Below are positions 1 to 8,187 of a stretch of DNA of 36,263 nt, piece by piece. The translations under genes were made by a program, and so were the position numbers. Each line of letters begins with the position of its first letter. Position 1 is the stretch's first letter. Source of the stretch: Bacteroidia bacterium (lineage in GTDB: Bacteria; Bacteroidota; Bacteroidia; Bacteroidales; Dysgonomonadaceae); the NCBI GenBank assembly GCA_025999435.1, contig BNXH01000013.1, positions 1 to 36,263 of the forward strand, written 5' to 3'. The notes beneath the pieces are model-generated. The model was not told the origin of the DNA, ran no database searches, and saw only the letters and a program-made list of their open reading frames with translations.

Positions 1-72
1 CTCCTTACCTCTAACATTACGTTGGTAACGGTGCAATGTCTCTATATCTGTTGGGGACAATTCGTATCTCAT
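1..72 (-). CDS. 5' end of an unidentified gene (24 codons, partial)
   Basis: An open frame on the minus strand starts at an ATG (rc of 70-72) and runs off the left edge. The visible peptide begins MRYELSPTDIETL and ends RGKE. It is short, polar and helix-prone. It could be the N-terminus of an HTH-type transposase (IS630-like proteins often begin this way) or of a regulator, but 24 residues are too few to decide. Its position next to a transposase remnant fits an insertion-sequence origin. No signal peptide is visible. Confidence 0.3.
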   Translation of the reverse strand, partial: MRYELSPTDIETLHRYQRNVRGKE

Positions 73-216
73 ACGGCAAAGTTCGGTTTTTATTGGAAAT
101 CTCGCAAATTAATTACTTTTGAGTATAACTAAAATATTTTATAAGTTTCTGCCGGCATTTCTATTTGTTAATGGATAATTGTATAAGCATGCGAATTTAA
201 TATCAATCGGACCAAT

Positions 217-459
217 ATGTTAATAAATATAATGGAATTATGGTGGCAAGCCAATTTAGTTTCCCTTAACAGAAACGGCATACAAGTAATGATTTACATG
301 AGCCTGATTGTTGCTATGCTAATCCTGATATATAAACATGCTAATAATCTCGGCTATAAAACAGCTAAACGAAGATTTTCCTTAGAAATGAGAAACCTGA
401 TCATATCTATGATTGTCGTAGAATGTGGGGGTGATCCTTCTATTTTCTTCAAAACATAG
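217..459 (+). pseudogene. C-terminal remnant of a DDE transposase (IS4-like)
   Basis: The 80-residue frame carries the block NGIQVMIYMSLIVAMLILIY followed by a basic stretch (YKTAKRRF) and ends in GGDPSIFFKT. This arrangement, a hydrophobic helix after an LxxxNGxxxQ-like segment and then a basic tail, is what I know from the extreme C-terminus of IS4-type transposases, where it follows the catalytic glutamate region. The DDE core is missing: a stop lies about 30 bases upstream in frame and the preceding 200 bases hold no transposase-like frame. I read it as the decayed 3' end of an insertion sequence, not a functional protein. The exact IS family is uncertain. Confidence 0.55.
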
Positions 460-485
460 AAAACAAAAAGTGATCGTAATGTCTT

Positions 486-518
486 CCGGCCACTCCTGGC
501 TTATTGCCGGCTCTTTTT
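486..518 (+). terminator. Weak stem-loop plus T-run after the transposase remnant
   Basis: CCGGC at 486-490 can pair with GCCGG at 506-510, with GCCA/TGGC as an alternative inner pairing, and a T-rich run follows (512-518). The stem is short, so this is at best a weak intrinsic terminator separating the transposase remnant from rarA. Confidence 0.3.
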
Positions 519-590
519 TATTTTCCTTATATAAAGTTGACTTGCACCGGAAGCAAACTTTTTGTATTTTTGATTGATAACTTTATGATC

Positions 591-1859
591 ATGAGTCAGC
601 CTTTAGCAGAACGGTTACGCCCTCGTAACCTGGATGAATATATTGGACAAAAGCATCTTGTAGGAGATGGCGCCATTCTTCGCAAAATGATAGAGTCGGG
701 GAGAATACCCTCTTTCTTGCTGTGGGGGCCTCCGGGTGTTGGAAAAACGACATTGGCCCAAATTATTGCTAATACTTTGGATACCCCTTTCTATACATTG
801 AGCGCTATCAATTCGGGTGTAAAAGATGTACGGGAAGTGATAGACCAAGCCAAACGGAATCAGTTCTTTAATACAAAAAGCCCTATCTTGTTCATCGATG
901 AAATCCATCGTTTTTCCAAGTCTCAGCAAGATTCATTATTAAATGCCGTGGAAACAGGTGTTATTACGCTGATCGGCGCTACAACAGAAAACCCTTCTTT
1001 CGAAGTTATCCGTCCTTTACTGTCCCGTTGTCAGGTTTATGTTCTTCAATCGCTGGACAAAGAAGATTTGATTGAGTTAGCTCGACGGGCAATCACTCAG
1101 GATATTATATTGAAAGACCGCAATGTTGAATTGAAAGAGACAAATGCATTGCTACGATTTTCGGGAGGTGATGCCCGTAAATTATTGAATATCCTCGATT
1201 TGGTTATTTCGTCGGAAACGGATGATAAAGTTGTATTAACAGACGAAGTAGTTACCGAGAGGCTTCAGGAGAATCCGGCAGCATATGATAAAGGCGGAGA
1301 AATGCATTATGACATAATTTCAGCTTTTATCAAATCTATCAGGGGAAGCGATCCCGATGCGGCAATATATTGGTTGGCACGGATGGTGGCCGGAGGGGAA
1401 GACCCTAAATTTATAGCCCGCAGACTGGTGATTTCTGCTGCTGAAGATATAGGATTGGCAAATCCGAATGCACTCTTGTTAGCTAATGCCTGTTTCGAAA
1501 CATTACATAAAATAGGTTGGCCCGAAGGACGTATTGTATTGGCAGAAACAACTATATATTTGGCAACTTCACCTAAAAGCAACTCTGCATACATGTCAAT
1601 AGACGAAGCTATAGCTTTAGTCGATGAAACCGGGAATCTGCCTGTTCCGCTTCATCTGCGTAATGCACCTACCAAACTTATGAAAGAGTTGGACTACGGA
1701 AAGGAATATAAATACGCTCATAGCTACGAAAATAATTTTGTGGAACAGGATTATGTTCCGAAAGAGATAAAAGGAAGACAATTCTGGAAGCCTCAGCAAA
1801 ATCCATCCGAAGCTAAAATTATGGAACTTATGAAAAAGCTATGGAAGGACAGGTATTGA
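591..1859 (+). CDS. rarA: Replication-associated recombination protein A (AAA+ ATPase, RarA/MgsA)
   Basis: Cytoplasmic AAA+ ATPase of the RarA/MgsA/WRNIP1 family, which acts at stalled replication forks as a clamp-loader-like tetramer. Seen from the chosen Met: the family opening PLAERLRPRNLDEYIGQ, Walker A GPPGVGKT at about 46-53, Walker B LFIDEIHRF at about 100-108, sensor-1 segment GATTENPSFE at about 129-138 and an SRC arginine finger near 146. The C-terminal half holds the tetramerization region (MHYDIISAFIKSIRGSDPDA). At 422 residues it is of normal family length. The frame stays open upstream to 504, but that extension is not family-like. Met at 591 or 585 fits best, and no strong Shine-Dalgarno site decides between them, as is usual in this phylum. 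It stands alone. Confidence 0.95.
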   Translation: MSQPLAERLRPRNLDEYIGQKHLVGDGAILRKMIESGRIPSFLLWGPPGVGKTTLAQIIANTLDTPFYTLSAINSGVKDVREVIDQAKRNQFFNTKSPILFIDEIHRFSKSQQDSLLNAVETGVITLIGATTENPSFEVIRPLLSRCQVYVLQSLDKEDLIELARRAITQDIILKDRNVELKETNALLRFSGGDARKLLNILDLVISSETDDKVVLTDEVVTERLQENPAAYDKGGEMHYDIISAFIKSIRGSDPDAAIYWLARMVAGGEDPKFIARRLVISAAEDIGLANPNALLLANACFETLHKIGWPEGRIVLAETTIYLATSPKSNSAYMSIDEAIALVDETGNLPVPLHLRNAPTKLMKELDYGKEYKYAHSYENNFVEQDYVPKEIKGRQFWKPQQNPSEAKIMELMKKLWKDRY

Positions 1860-1936
1860 AATAATTTGATAATCTTTCCGTTTTAAAAACTAATCCGGAT
1901 CATTAAATGTTTTACTTTATACAAACTATATAAATT

Positions 1937-2197
1937 ATGAAGAAAATACTTTTAGTTCTATTTATGGCGGTAGCATTGGCCGCCTGTGGTACAGCCTATA
2001 ACAATCAATTGAAACAGGTGGAGTTGGGTATGACTCAACAACAAATTGTAGCTCTTATGGGTGACAAGTACTCGGTAGTGGATCAAAAAAATAACGGTGA
2101 CCAGACCATAGAGTATGTAGATAAGTTTAAGAACCACTGGTTTTTCTCCTTTGTTGGTGGACGTCTGAATAAATGGTATAAAGAAACGGAGAATTGA
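1937..2197 (+). CDS. Small lipoprotein of the SmpA/OmlA (BamE)-like fold
   Basis: An 86-residue protein with a clear lipoprotein signal: Met-Lys-Lys, a hydrophobic core and lipobox LAAC with the acylated Cys at residue 17. The mature part shows the BamE/SmpA-type pattern of a helix with LKQVELGMTQQQIVALMG, then a beta-rich segment with EYVDKF and WFFSFVGGRL. In Proteobacteria BamE belongs to the outer-membrane beta-barrel assembly machine. Whether this short Bacteroidetes relative does so is not known from the sequence. It lies 77 bases after rarA on the same strand and could be co-transcribed, although its own promoter is possible. Confidence 0.8.
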   Translation: MKKILLVLFMAVALAACGTAYNNQLKQVELGMTQQQIVALMGDKYSVVDQKNNGDQTIEYVDKFKNHWFFSFVGGRLNKWYKETEN

Positions 2198-2314
2198 GAA
2201 TAAATAGTTATTGATACAGAAGAACTATAGGATTTCCTATGGTTCTTTTTATTTTTTTGTGGATATTATTGTAAATATAAGTAATCAATAAAAATTAATG
2301 ACGTGCTTACTTCT

Positions 2315-2388
2315 CGTCATTGCGAACGAAGTGAAGCAATCCAGTTGCTTATATCCGGATTGCTTCGCCTTTTAGGCTACCAATGACG
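2315..2388. repeat. Dispersed palindromic repeat (nested arms)
   Basis: Outer arms CGTCATTG (2315-2322) and CAATGACG (2381-2388) enclose inner arms GAAGCAATCC (2333-2342) and GGATTGCTTC (2357-2366). Both pairs are exact inverted repeats, so the unit can fold as a two-stage hairpin of about 74 bases. The wording matches a repeat type I know from many bacterial genomes, including Bacteroidetes. It lies between genes in a typical REP-like position. Copy number cannot be judged from this window. Confidence 0.75.
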
Positions 2389-2465
2389 AAAGAGTTTGAC
2401 ACGACAATAATTATTTTATAGAACTTATGTTCAATTTTTATAGAGTATTTAAATGCTGCCAAATA

Positions 2466-2499
2466 GTCATATTTTGTCATATCTCATATATCAGGTCAT
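2466..2499. promoter_or_regulatory. Three GTCAT motifs upstream of dnaK
   Basis: GTCAT occurs at 2466-2470, 2476-2480 and 2495-2499, spaced 10 and 19 bases apart (one and about two helical turns), some 90-120 bases before the dnaK start. Same-face spacing of this sort can mark a regulator site. In an AT-rich stretch it could also be chance. No factor is proposed. Confidence 0.25.
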
Positions 2500-2586
2500 T
2501 TTTGGCATAGCATTTGAAGAAATAGTAGTGTAACCGAAAGGTGGAAAAATATAAATAATAGAAGAATAACAAATAAATAATATAAA

Positions 2587-4479
2587 ATGGGAAAAATAAT
2601 CGGAATAGACTTAGGTACCACAAACTCTTGTGTTGCCGTTATGGAAGGTAACGAGCCAATCGTTATCAACAATAATGAAGGAAAAAGGACAACTCCATCG
2701 GTTGTTGCTTTTATTGAAGGAAACGAACGTAAGGTTGGTGATCCCGCAAAACGTCAGGCAATAACTAATCCTGAAAAAACAATATACTCCATAAAAAGAT
2801 TTATGGGTGAAACTTGGGATCAAGTACAGACCGAAGTTGTACGTGTACCATACAAAGTGGTAAAAGGAGATAACAGTACACCTCGTGTAGATATCGACGG
2901 ACGTCTGTATACTCCACAGGAAATTTCGGCTATGATACTTCAGAAAATGAAGAAAACTGCCGAAGATTATCTTGGTCAGGAAGTTACTGACGCGGTAATT
3001 ACAGTACCCGCGTATTTTAGCGATTCTCAGCGTCAGGCTACAAAAGAAGCCGGAGAAATTGCAGGGCTGAAAGTTCAACGTATTGTGAACGAACCAACAG
3101 CAGCTGCGCTTGCCTATGGGTTGGACAAGGCTCATAAAGATATGAAGATCGCTGTATTTGACCTTGGTGGAGGTACATTCGATATTTCTATATTAGAACT
3201 TGGAGACGGTGTTTTTGAAGTAAAATCAACAAATGGTGATACGCATCTGGGCGGTGATGATTTTGACCAGGTTATTATAGACTGGTTGGCTGAAGAATTC
3301 CAAAAAGAAGAAGGTTTAGACCTTCGTAAAGATCCAATGGCGTTGCAACGTTTGAAAGAAGCTGCTGAAAAAGCTAAAATTGAACTTTCAAGCACAACTT
3401 CGACCGAAATTAACCTGCCGTATATCATGCCGGTGAATGGCATTCCAAAACACTTGGTGAAAACTTTGACCCGTTCTAAGTTTGAACAATTGGCAGATAG
3501 TTTGATCCGCAAGTGTATTGATCCATGTCGTCAATCATTGTCCGATGCAGGATTTTCAGCTTCTGAGATAGATGAAGTAATTCTTGTAGGAGGATCTACC
3601 CGTATACCTGCCATACAAGCTGAAGTAGAAAAATTCTTTGGAAAAACTCCTTCTAAAGGTGTGAATCCGGATGAAGTAGTTGCTGTAGGCGCGGCTATAC
3701 AAGGTGCGGTATTAACAGGAGAAGTGAAAGATGTTCTTTTACTTGATGTAACTCCTCTTTCTTTGGGTATAGAAACTATGGGTGGTGTGATGACCAAATT
3801 GATTGAATCTAATACAACAATCCCTACCAAGAAGAGTGAAACATTTTCTACAGCAAGCGATAATCAACCATCGGTACAGATAAATGTATTGCAAGGTGAG
3901 CGTTCAATGGCTAGAGATAACAAGCAAATCGGAGTATTCAATCTGGATGGTATACCTACCGCTCCACGTGGAGTGCCTCAAATTGAAGTTACTTTCGATA
4001 TAGATGCGAATGGTATATTGAACGTATCGGCTAAAGATAAATCAACAGGAAAAGAACAATCGATCCGTATCGAGGCTTCTTCCGGTCTTAGCGACGCCGA
4101 AATCCAACGGATGAAAGATGAAGCTGCTGCAAATGCCGAATCGGACAAAAAGGAAAAAGAAAGAATAGATAAGCTGAACCATGCTGATTCGATGATTTTC
4201 CAAACAGAAAAACAATTGAGCGAGTTGGGAGATAAGATCCCTGCTGACAAAAAAGCTCCTATTGAAGAAGCCTTGAATAAACTGAAAGATGCTCACAAAG
4301 CACAGGATATTCCGGCTATAGATACTGCAATGGGCGAACTGGAAAAACTTCTTCACGCAATGAGTCAGGAAATGTACAATCAACAGCAACAGGCAGGAGC
4401 AAATCCAAATCAGCAATCCGAACCATCCAATAATGGTGGTGATAATGTTACAGATGTGGATTTTGAGGAAGTGAAGTAA
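2587..4479 (+). CDS. dnaK: Molecular chaperone DnaK (Hsp70)
   Basis: Cytoplasmic ATP-dependent chaperone that binds exposed hydrophobic peptide segments and works with DnaJ and GrpE. At 630 residues it has full family length. Seen: nucleotide-binding domain with IDLGTTNS at 7-14, Lys70 in the YSIKRFMG segment, DLGGGTFD at about 192-199, a hydrophobic interdomain linker VLLLD at about 382-386, the substrate-binding beta domain ([23 protein letters not shown]), a charged helical lid and the C-terminal EEVK-type tail (DVDFEEVK) after a Gln/Asn-rich linker. No dnaJ or grpE is adjacent, as is common in Bacteroidetes. A strong terminator follows directly. Confidence 0.99.
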   Translation: MGKIIGIDLGTTNSCVAVMEGNEPIVINNNEGKRTTPSVVAFIEGNERKVGDPAKRQAITNPEKTIYSIKRFMGETWDQVQTEVVRVPYKVVKGDNSTPRVDIDGRLYTPQEISAMILQKMKKTAEDYLGQEVTDAVITVPAYFSDSQRQATKEAGEIAGLKVQRIVNEPTAAALAYGLDKAHKDMKIAVFDLGGGTFDISILELGDGVFEVKSTNGDTHLGGDDFDQVIIDWLAEEFQKEEGLDLRKDPMALQRLKEAAEKAKIELSSTTSTEINLPYIMPVNGIPKHLVKTLTRSKFEQLADSLIRKCIDPCRQSLSDAGFSASEIDEVILVGGSTRIPAIQAEVEKFFGKTPSKGVNPDEVVAVGAAIQGAVLTGEVKDVLLLDVTPLSLGIETMGGVMTKLIESNTTIPTKKSETFSTASDNQPSVQINVLQGERSMARDNKQIGVFNLDGIPTAPRGVPQIEVTFDIDANGILNVSAKDKSTGKEQSIRIEASSGLSDAEIQRMKDEAAANAESDKKEKERIDKLNHADSMIFQTEKQLSELGDKIPADKKAPIEEALNKLKDAHKAQDIPAIDTAMGELEKLLHAMSQEMYNQQQQAGANPNQQSEPSNNGGDNVTDVDFEEVK

Positions 4480-4510
4480 AAGGGGGTTAGAAACGATCAA
4501 TAACTAATAG

Positions 4511-4553
4511 AAAAATCCCTGTAAACAAATAGTTTACGGGGATTTTTGTTTTT
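4511..4553 (+). terminator. Intrinsic terminator of dnaK
   Basis: AAAAATCCCTGTAAAC (4511-4526) pairs with GTTTACGGGGATTTTT (4532-4547) around a 5-base loop: a 16-bp stem with one T-G wobble, followed by more T residues. It sits 32 bases after the dnaK stop. The A-run/T-run symmetry would allow termination from both sides. Confidence 0.9.
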
Positions 4554-4582
4554 GTAAATTTACGAATGACTATTGTTTTTAA

Positions 4583-4614
4583 TTGTTTTTTATCATACAT
4601 ATGTACCATATTTG
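4583..4614 (+). promoter_or_regulatory. Possible Bacteroidetes-type promoter before the HTH gene
   Basis: CATATTTG at 4607-4614 matches the TAnnTTTG -7 consensus at all but the first base, and a TTG at 4583-4585 lies 21 bases upstream, close to the expected -33 spacing. This would place the transcript start just before the direct repeats at 4624-4692 and about 80 bases before the HTH gene. Confidence 0.35.
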
Positions 4615-4623
4615 TTATGCGCG

Positions 4624-4692
4624 TTAATTGGCGATAAAGTGAGTCTTATTCATGCTTATTATGTCTTAACGTGCCTTAATTGACGATAAAGT
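4624..4692. repeat. 17-bp direct repeat pair upstream of the HTH gene
   Basis: TTAATTGGCGATAAAGT (4624-4640) recurs as TTAATTGACGATAAAGT (4676-4692) with one mismatch. The copies are 52 bases apart, about five helical turns, and the second ends 7 bases before the HTH gene's start codon. They lie just downstream of a plausible promoter. They could be binding sites for the HTH protein itself (autoregulation) or half of a recombination site. Both readings are inference. Confidence 0.6.
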
Positions 4693-4699
4693 AAACGAT

Positions 4700-5182
4700 A
4701 TGGGAGTTAGTCAACTGAAAATACCGAAAATTTGCGAGCAGTGCGGGAAGCCTTTTGAGGCTAAAACCGTTATCACGCGCTTTTGCAGTCCTAATTGTGC
4801 AAATAAATCAGGAAAGGAGAAAAAGCAACAAGCGAAGGAAGCCGAACACAAGCAAACTATTTTAGAACAATCGGCAGATAAAATTGCACAAATGCAAACA
4901 CGGCCTTTTCTTTCTATATCAGAAGCAACTATCATGTTTGGCATTTCTAAAGATACTATCCATCGCCTGATTAAAGCGGGTAAAATTCCAGCTTTCAATT
5001 TGGGAGAACGGTTGACAAGGGTAAGTCGGATACATCTTGAATCGATTTTTACTGCTGTGGCTTTACCTGAAAAACCCAAAGAAAAACCTGTAAAATTGCA
5101 GTATGAGGTAAAAGAATGCTATACTATTGCCGAAGTATCCGAAAAATTCGGTATTTCTCTTTCAACGGTGAGCAATAATACA
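4700..5182 (+). pseudogene. Zinc-ribbon/helix-turn-helix (excisionase-type) DNA-binding protein, truncated
   Basis: The N-terminus has a zinc-ribbon-like motif (CEQC at about 12-15, FCSPNC at about 28-33), then a Lys/Glu-rich helix. A first MerR/excisionase-type HTH follows (FLSISEATIMFGISKDTIHRL), with the wing IPAFNLGERLTRVSR. A second HTH begins at YTIAEVSEKFGISLSTV but breaks off after about residue 157-160. The open frame continues to 5362, but that tail is antisense to a transposase fragment and is not HTH-like. I recall intact relatives in Bacteroidales as longer proteins that finish the second HTH. Such proteins usually sit in accessory or mobile regions. Function of the truncated product is doubtful: the first HTH and zinc ribbon are intact, so residual DNA binding is possible. 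Confidence 0.75.
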
Positions 5183-5287
5183 GCCGCAATGCTTGCAGAC
5201 AACACCGGATTGTTCCCGCTGTTCTTTCAGATAGGCTATACACGAAGCCTCATCGGGGAAACGTTGCATGAAATTAAGTATATTCAT
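5183..5287 (-). mobile_element. IS1595-type transposase, N-terminal fragment
   Basis: On the minus strand a frame beginning MNILNFMQRFPDEASCIAYL continues KEQREQSGVVCKHCG and then breaks. This matches the N-terminal zinc-ribbon region of IS1595-family transposases as I know them: FPDEESCxxYLxxxRW-like opening, then the first CxxC. The second CxxC, the catalytic domain and the rest of the element are gone. The break coincides with the point where the HTH gene on the other strand is cut, so the element probably inserted there and was then largely deleted. The IS end should lie between 5288 and about 5380, but I cannot identify its terminal repeat. Confidence 0.7.
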
Positions 5288-5422
5288 AATGTATTGCTTT
5301 ATAGGTTCTATACTATAAATATACTGAATATCAGCAAAATACGGAAATATATGTATGTGTAAATTCATCTGAATAATGTTAAATATTTAACGGACATTAT
5401 GCGGATAATCATAAAAATAATA

Positions 5423-5757
5423 ATGAAAAACAATTCTTTCCTTCAAAGAATAAATACTTGTAAATTAGTGTTTATGACGTTATTCATGTCAATCGCACTA
5501 TTTAGTTGTAGCAACGATGCCTTAGATTTTGGGCAAGATGAAATAGATGAAAGTAGCCTGATACTAAAGTCAGAAACGGTGGTTTTGCCAGATAGTTTAG
5601 GGGCAATATTAGATATTGAGGAAACCGAAGAATCGAAAGTACTAAAGGAATTGTTTGAAAAAACAAGCTGAAACTGAGTAGTTCTTATTATGGCGACCCA
5701 AACCACGACGAATATTTTGAAGATAACTTATGGCAAATAAGAGAATTACCTTTGATG
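5423..5757 (+). pseudogene. Secreted lipoprotein gene with a frameshift in an A-run
   Basis: The first frame starts at 5423 (MKNNSFLQ), has a long signal sequence and a lipobox (IALFSC) and stops at 5671 after 83 residues. The reading resumes in the next frame at the A-run near 5656-5663 and gives KLKLSSSYYGDPNHDEYF and then EDNLWQIRELPLMI without a stop up to the junction with the next remnant. One missing A would restore a continuous protein. I recognise no domain. The 3' end is lost near 5757, where the minus-strand remnant begins. It may be a true deletion mutation or a homopolymer sequencing error, but the missing 3' part argues for a decayed gene. Confidence 0.5.
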
Positions 5758-6140
5758 ATTATTCCGGATGAAATATTCCTTAAAATCGTTTATCAGGTAG
5801 ACTGTCTTTTCAAATACATCTTTATTTTCACTACGTCTCATCAGGATGAGTTCTGCACCCAGAACACCTTCGGCAACCTACCGGCTAGAACTTGTAGCCC
5901 AAAGGTTTTGAAGCAGGTCTATAATCTTCCGGTCATCTTGGATAACTAACAATAGTACCATTTGTACCAGTTTGCCCGGATAGCTGTTAGCCGGTTTATC
6001 CTCAAACTTATTGTCCGGATCGAACGCTATTCCTGCTTCAGTAGTGTTGGAAATGCGCAGAGGAAACTTCCTTTTCCGAATTGGATAATGCGTTCGGAAT
6101 GGTATTGGTTAAGTGCGGTTTTTCCGGTTAATTCTTGCAT
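5746..6140 (-). pseudogene. Frameshifted gene remnant of unknown function
   Basis: Read on the minus strand from an ATG at 6140, three segments in different frames join into one sensible protein. The segments are MQELTGKTALNQYHSER to about residue 27; RISNTTEAGIAFDPDNKF to KIIDLLQNLWATSS; and VAEGVLGAELILMRRSEN to KEYFIRNNHQR, stopping at 5746. Shifts lie near 6058 and near 5880. The composition and the absence of long open frames on the other strand support this reading. I do not recognise the family. It lies just downstream of rhaD on the same strand, where some Bacteroides rhamnose operons carry rhaO, but it does not resemble a lactaldehyde reductase. Confidence 0.45.
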
Positions 6141-6215
6141 ATTTTTATTTAGTTATAAGTTACATTGTTCTATGGATGGTTGCGAGTTACAAATATTTAG
6201 GATATGTTATTGTTA

Positions 6216-7025
6216 TTATTTTGGCAGGTTAAAAGCAACCTTCAACGCTTCCATATCTTTCATACTTGTTCCTTCCGGCTCAAAACCCATCGACTTGGCA
6301 GTAAGGTAAATTTGAGCTGATTTCGATAAGGTATCTACCATATCGAAAGCTTCCATAATATTCTCGCTTACCGAACAAACACCATGTTTTTCCCACATTA
6401 CCACATCATATTCTTTCAGCATTTCTACAGTAGCATCTGCCAATTCCATCGAACTCGGCATCTTATAAGGGATAATACCAAGACCCTTTGGACAGAAAGC
6501 TCGTGTTTCGGGAATCATACTCCAAAGCAGGTATGTAAGCTTGTCTTTTTCAAGGAAAGCCGGATTGTGCGTCATTGCTATCAGGTCGATTGGATGTGTA
6601 TGCAATGCAGCTTTATATCCGGATCCAATGCCTATCTGATAGTTGTGCATCGACAAATGTGAAGGCAGCTCAGATGTAGGCTTCACCGCATTGTCTGCAA
6701 TTATAACATAACCGGTACAATCGTCCAATATGCGAATTACTGAGCCGTTATCCATAGGCCGGCGGGCCAGGTCGCGCATACGCCTGTTTGTTCCTTTACA
6801 GAAGAAATAACAGCCTTTCAGGTGTAGCAATGGCTTACCTATCTTCATTACTTCGCTGATTGGCTTCATGGCTTTTATTTCATCATCTATCACATCGGTA
6901 ATGTTGATGGTGATATTGCCACCATTTCGTTCAGCCCATCCTTTTTGCCACAGATATCCGGCTACTTCGGCCACTTCATTTATCCGTTTCGCCAATTCGG
7001 GACGACCATCTAATATTGATTTCAT
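6216..7025 (-). CDS. rhaD: Rhamnulose-1-phosphate aldolase
   Basis: Class II, zinc-dependent cytoplasmic aldolase that splits L-rhamnulose 1-phosphate into dihydroxyacetone phosphate and L-lactaldehyde, the last step of the pathway. At 269 residues it has family length. Zinc ligands are visible as HTH at 142-144 and His214 (WEKHG), with the catalytic Glu near 119 (TSELPSH), in step with E. coli RhaD positions. The N-terminal RNGGNITI segment (33-40) fits the phosphate-binding loop. It is the last intact gene of the rha cluster, 69 bases after rhaT. In B. thetaiotaomicron the cluster continues with rhaO; here only gene debris follows. Confidence 0.96.
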   Translation of the reverse strand: MKSILDGRPELAKRINEVAEVAGYLWQKGWAERNGGNITINITDVIDDEIKAMKPISEVMKIGKPLLHLKGCYFFCKGTNRRMRDLARRPMDNGSVIRILDDCTGYVIIADNAVKPTSELPSHLSMHNYQIGIGSGYKAALHTHPIDLIAMTHNPAFLEKDKLTYLLWSMIPETRAFCPKGLGIIPYKMPSSMELADATVEMLKEYDVVMWEKHGVCSVSENIMEAFDMVDTLSKSAQIYLTAKSMGFEPEGTSMKDMEALKVAFNLPK

Positions 7026-7094
7026 ATTTTTTAGTTATTGGCTATTAGCCTTTAGCCAATAGCCTTATTATTTTTTTAGTTATAGCCTTATTAT

Positions 7095-8129
7095 TTATTT
7101 CAATACCTGAGGTAAGATTATAGAGATTATCAGAACTGTTAATCCGGCAACAAGCACCATAATTGTTTTCTGTCCCGATCCGTTCCATTCCTTCAATATA
7201 ATTCCCCACAAGTTACTGAATATTACATTCAACGACATCAGGATACTCCACGAAAATGCCATCATTACACTGCCCGGCTCGAAAAAGCTTTGTCCGATAC
7301 CCAGTCCGAAAAACTGCGAATACCAGAGAAGCCCGGCTAAAGTACAAAAGATTAAGTTGTTAATCCAGTTAGAGCCCGATATTGAAGTATAGTCTTTGAA
7401 TGATTTGTTCTTATAATTCTGGAAAAGGCAATAACAGGCATTAGTAATGAATCCTCCTATTGTTACTAAAAGTATAACAGGATTCAGAACCAGAAATTCG
7501 TTTGCTCCCAGACTCGCCAGATGCGCCTTAATCGGAGCACCGGCTTCAAGTCCCAGATTGAAACAGGCGCTCATTACCCCTGCAAGAAGAGCAATAAGGA
7601 TTCCTTTCTTCAATGCAAAGTCTTTTACTGCCTTTTTCTTCTCTTCTTCGGACATGTTCTGAGATCTCAATACTCCGGCATAACCGATGATGGCAATACC
7701 TGCGATGGCAATACTCACACCGATAAGAAGAATAAGCCCGTCTCCGGAAAATAAATTCTGACCGCCGAGAATAGCCGGGATCAATGTTCCGAAAGCGGAG
7801 CATGTACCTAAGGCTAAAGATTGTCCCAAAGCAACGCCAAGATAACGCATGCTAAGTCCGAACGTCAAACCTCCTACTCCCCAAAGTACGCCAAAGCCAA
7901 TAGCTTTCCATGTTCCGTCTCCGGCTGCAGACCAGACCTCTGTTAGTGACGCACCGGAGGGCAAGGCTATCAATGTTCCTAAAAGAGGGAACAACAGCCA
8001 TGCGAAAATGCCTTGTATAAGCCAGAAACATTCCCATGACCAGTTTTTTACCTTATTAATAGGCACATAGGAGCTGGATTGTCCCAAGCTCCCGATAGCT
8101 ATAATAATTAAACCTATGATTGTATTCAT
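7095..8129 (-). CDS. rhaT: L-rhamnose/H+ symporter
   Basis: Inner-membrane sugar transporter of the RhaT family, which brings L-rhamnose into the cytoplasm with a proton. At 344 residues with about ten hydrophobic segments it is a normal member. The N-terminal GLIIIAIGSLGQSSSYVPI, the GVLWGVGGLTFGLSMRYLG segment and GIGQSFFEPGSVMMAFSWSI are typical of the family. It sits between rhaA (58 bases upstream) and rhaD (69 bases downstream), so the four genes are very likely one transcript. It is the only monosaccharide carrier in the window and would import rhamnose released in the periplasm by the GH78 enzyme of the neighbouring PUL. Confidence 0.95.
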   Translation of the reverse strand: MNTIIGLIIIAIGSLGQSSSYVPINKVKNWSWECFWLIQGIFAWLLFPLLGTLIALPSGASLTEVWSAAGDGTWKAIGFGVLWGVGGLTFGLSMRYLGVALGQSLALGTCSAFGTLIPAILGGQNLFSGDGLILLIGVSIAIAGIAIIGYAGVLRSQNMSEEEKKKAVKDFALKKGILIALLAGVMSACFNLGLEAGAPIKAHLASLGANEFLVLNPVILLVTIGGFITNACYCLFQNYKNKSFKDYTSISGSNWINNLIFCTLAGLLWYSQFFGLGIGQSFFEPGSVMMAFSWSILMSLNVIFSNLWGIILKEWNGSGQKTIMVLVAGLTVLIISIILPQVLK

Positions 8130-8187
8130 GTTATTTAATTATGAGTTATGAATTACAGATGAGACATCATTCATAACACAATTAGTT

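Larger units (their letters stand above)
2198..2586. other. Non-coding gap between the lipoprotein gene and dnaK
   Basis: About 390 bases without a credible frame. The left third holds the palindromic repeat described separately. The right third is AT-rich and contains three GTCAT motifs before dnaK. The dnaK promoter should lie here, but I find no good match to the Bacteroidetes TTTG/TAnnTTTG consensus. Confidence 0.6.

Noticed and set aside
504..590. N-terminal extension of rarA
   Set aside because: The 29 extra residues are hydrophobic and unlike the family; the family sequence starts at the Met at 591 or 585.
2611..3135. A 174-codon frame opposite dnaK
   Set aside because: Antisense shadow of a highly conserved gene; Phe/Tyr/Cys-rich composition typical of a reversed coding strand.
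5752..5949. A 65-codon plus-strand frame with a TTG start
   Set aside because: It begins as the tail of the frameshifted lipoprotein and then reads antisense through the minus-strand remnant, so it is not a separate gene.
5962..6309. A 115-codon plus-strand frame
   Set aside because: It overlaps the 3' end of rhaD and the minus-strand remnant in antisense. The composition is not protein-like.
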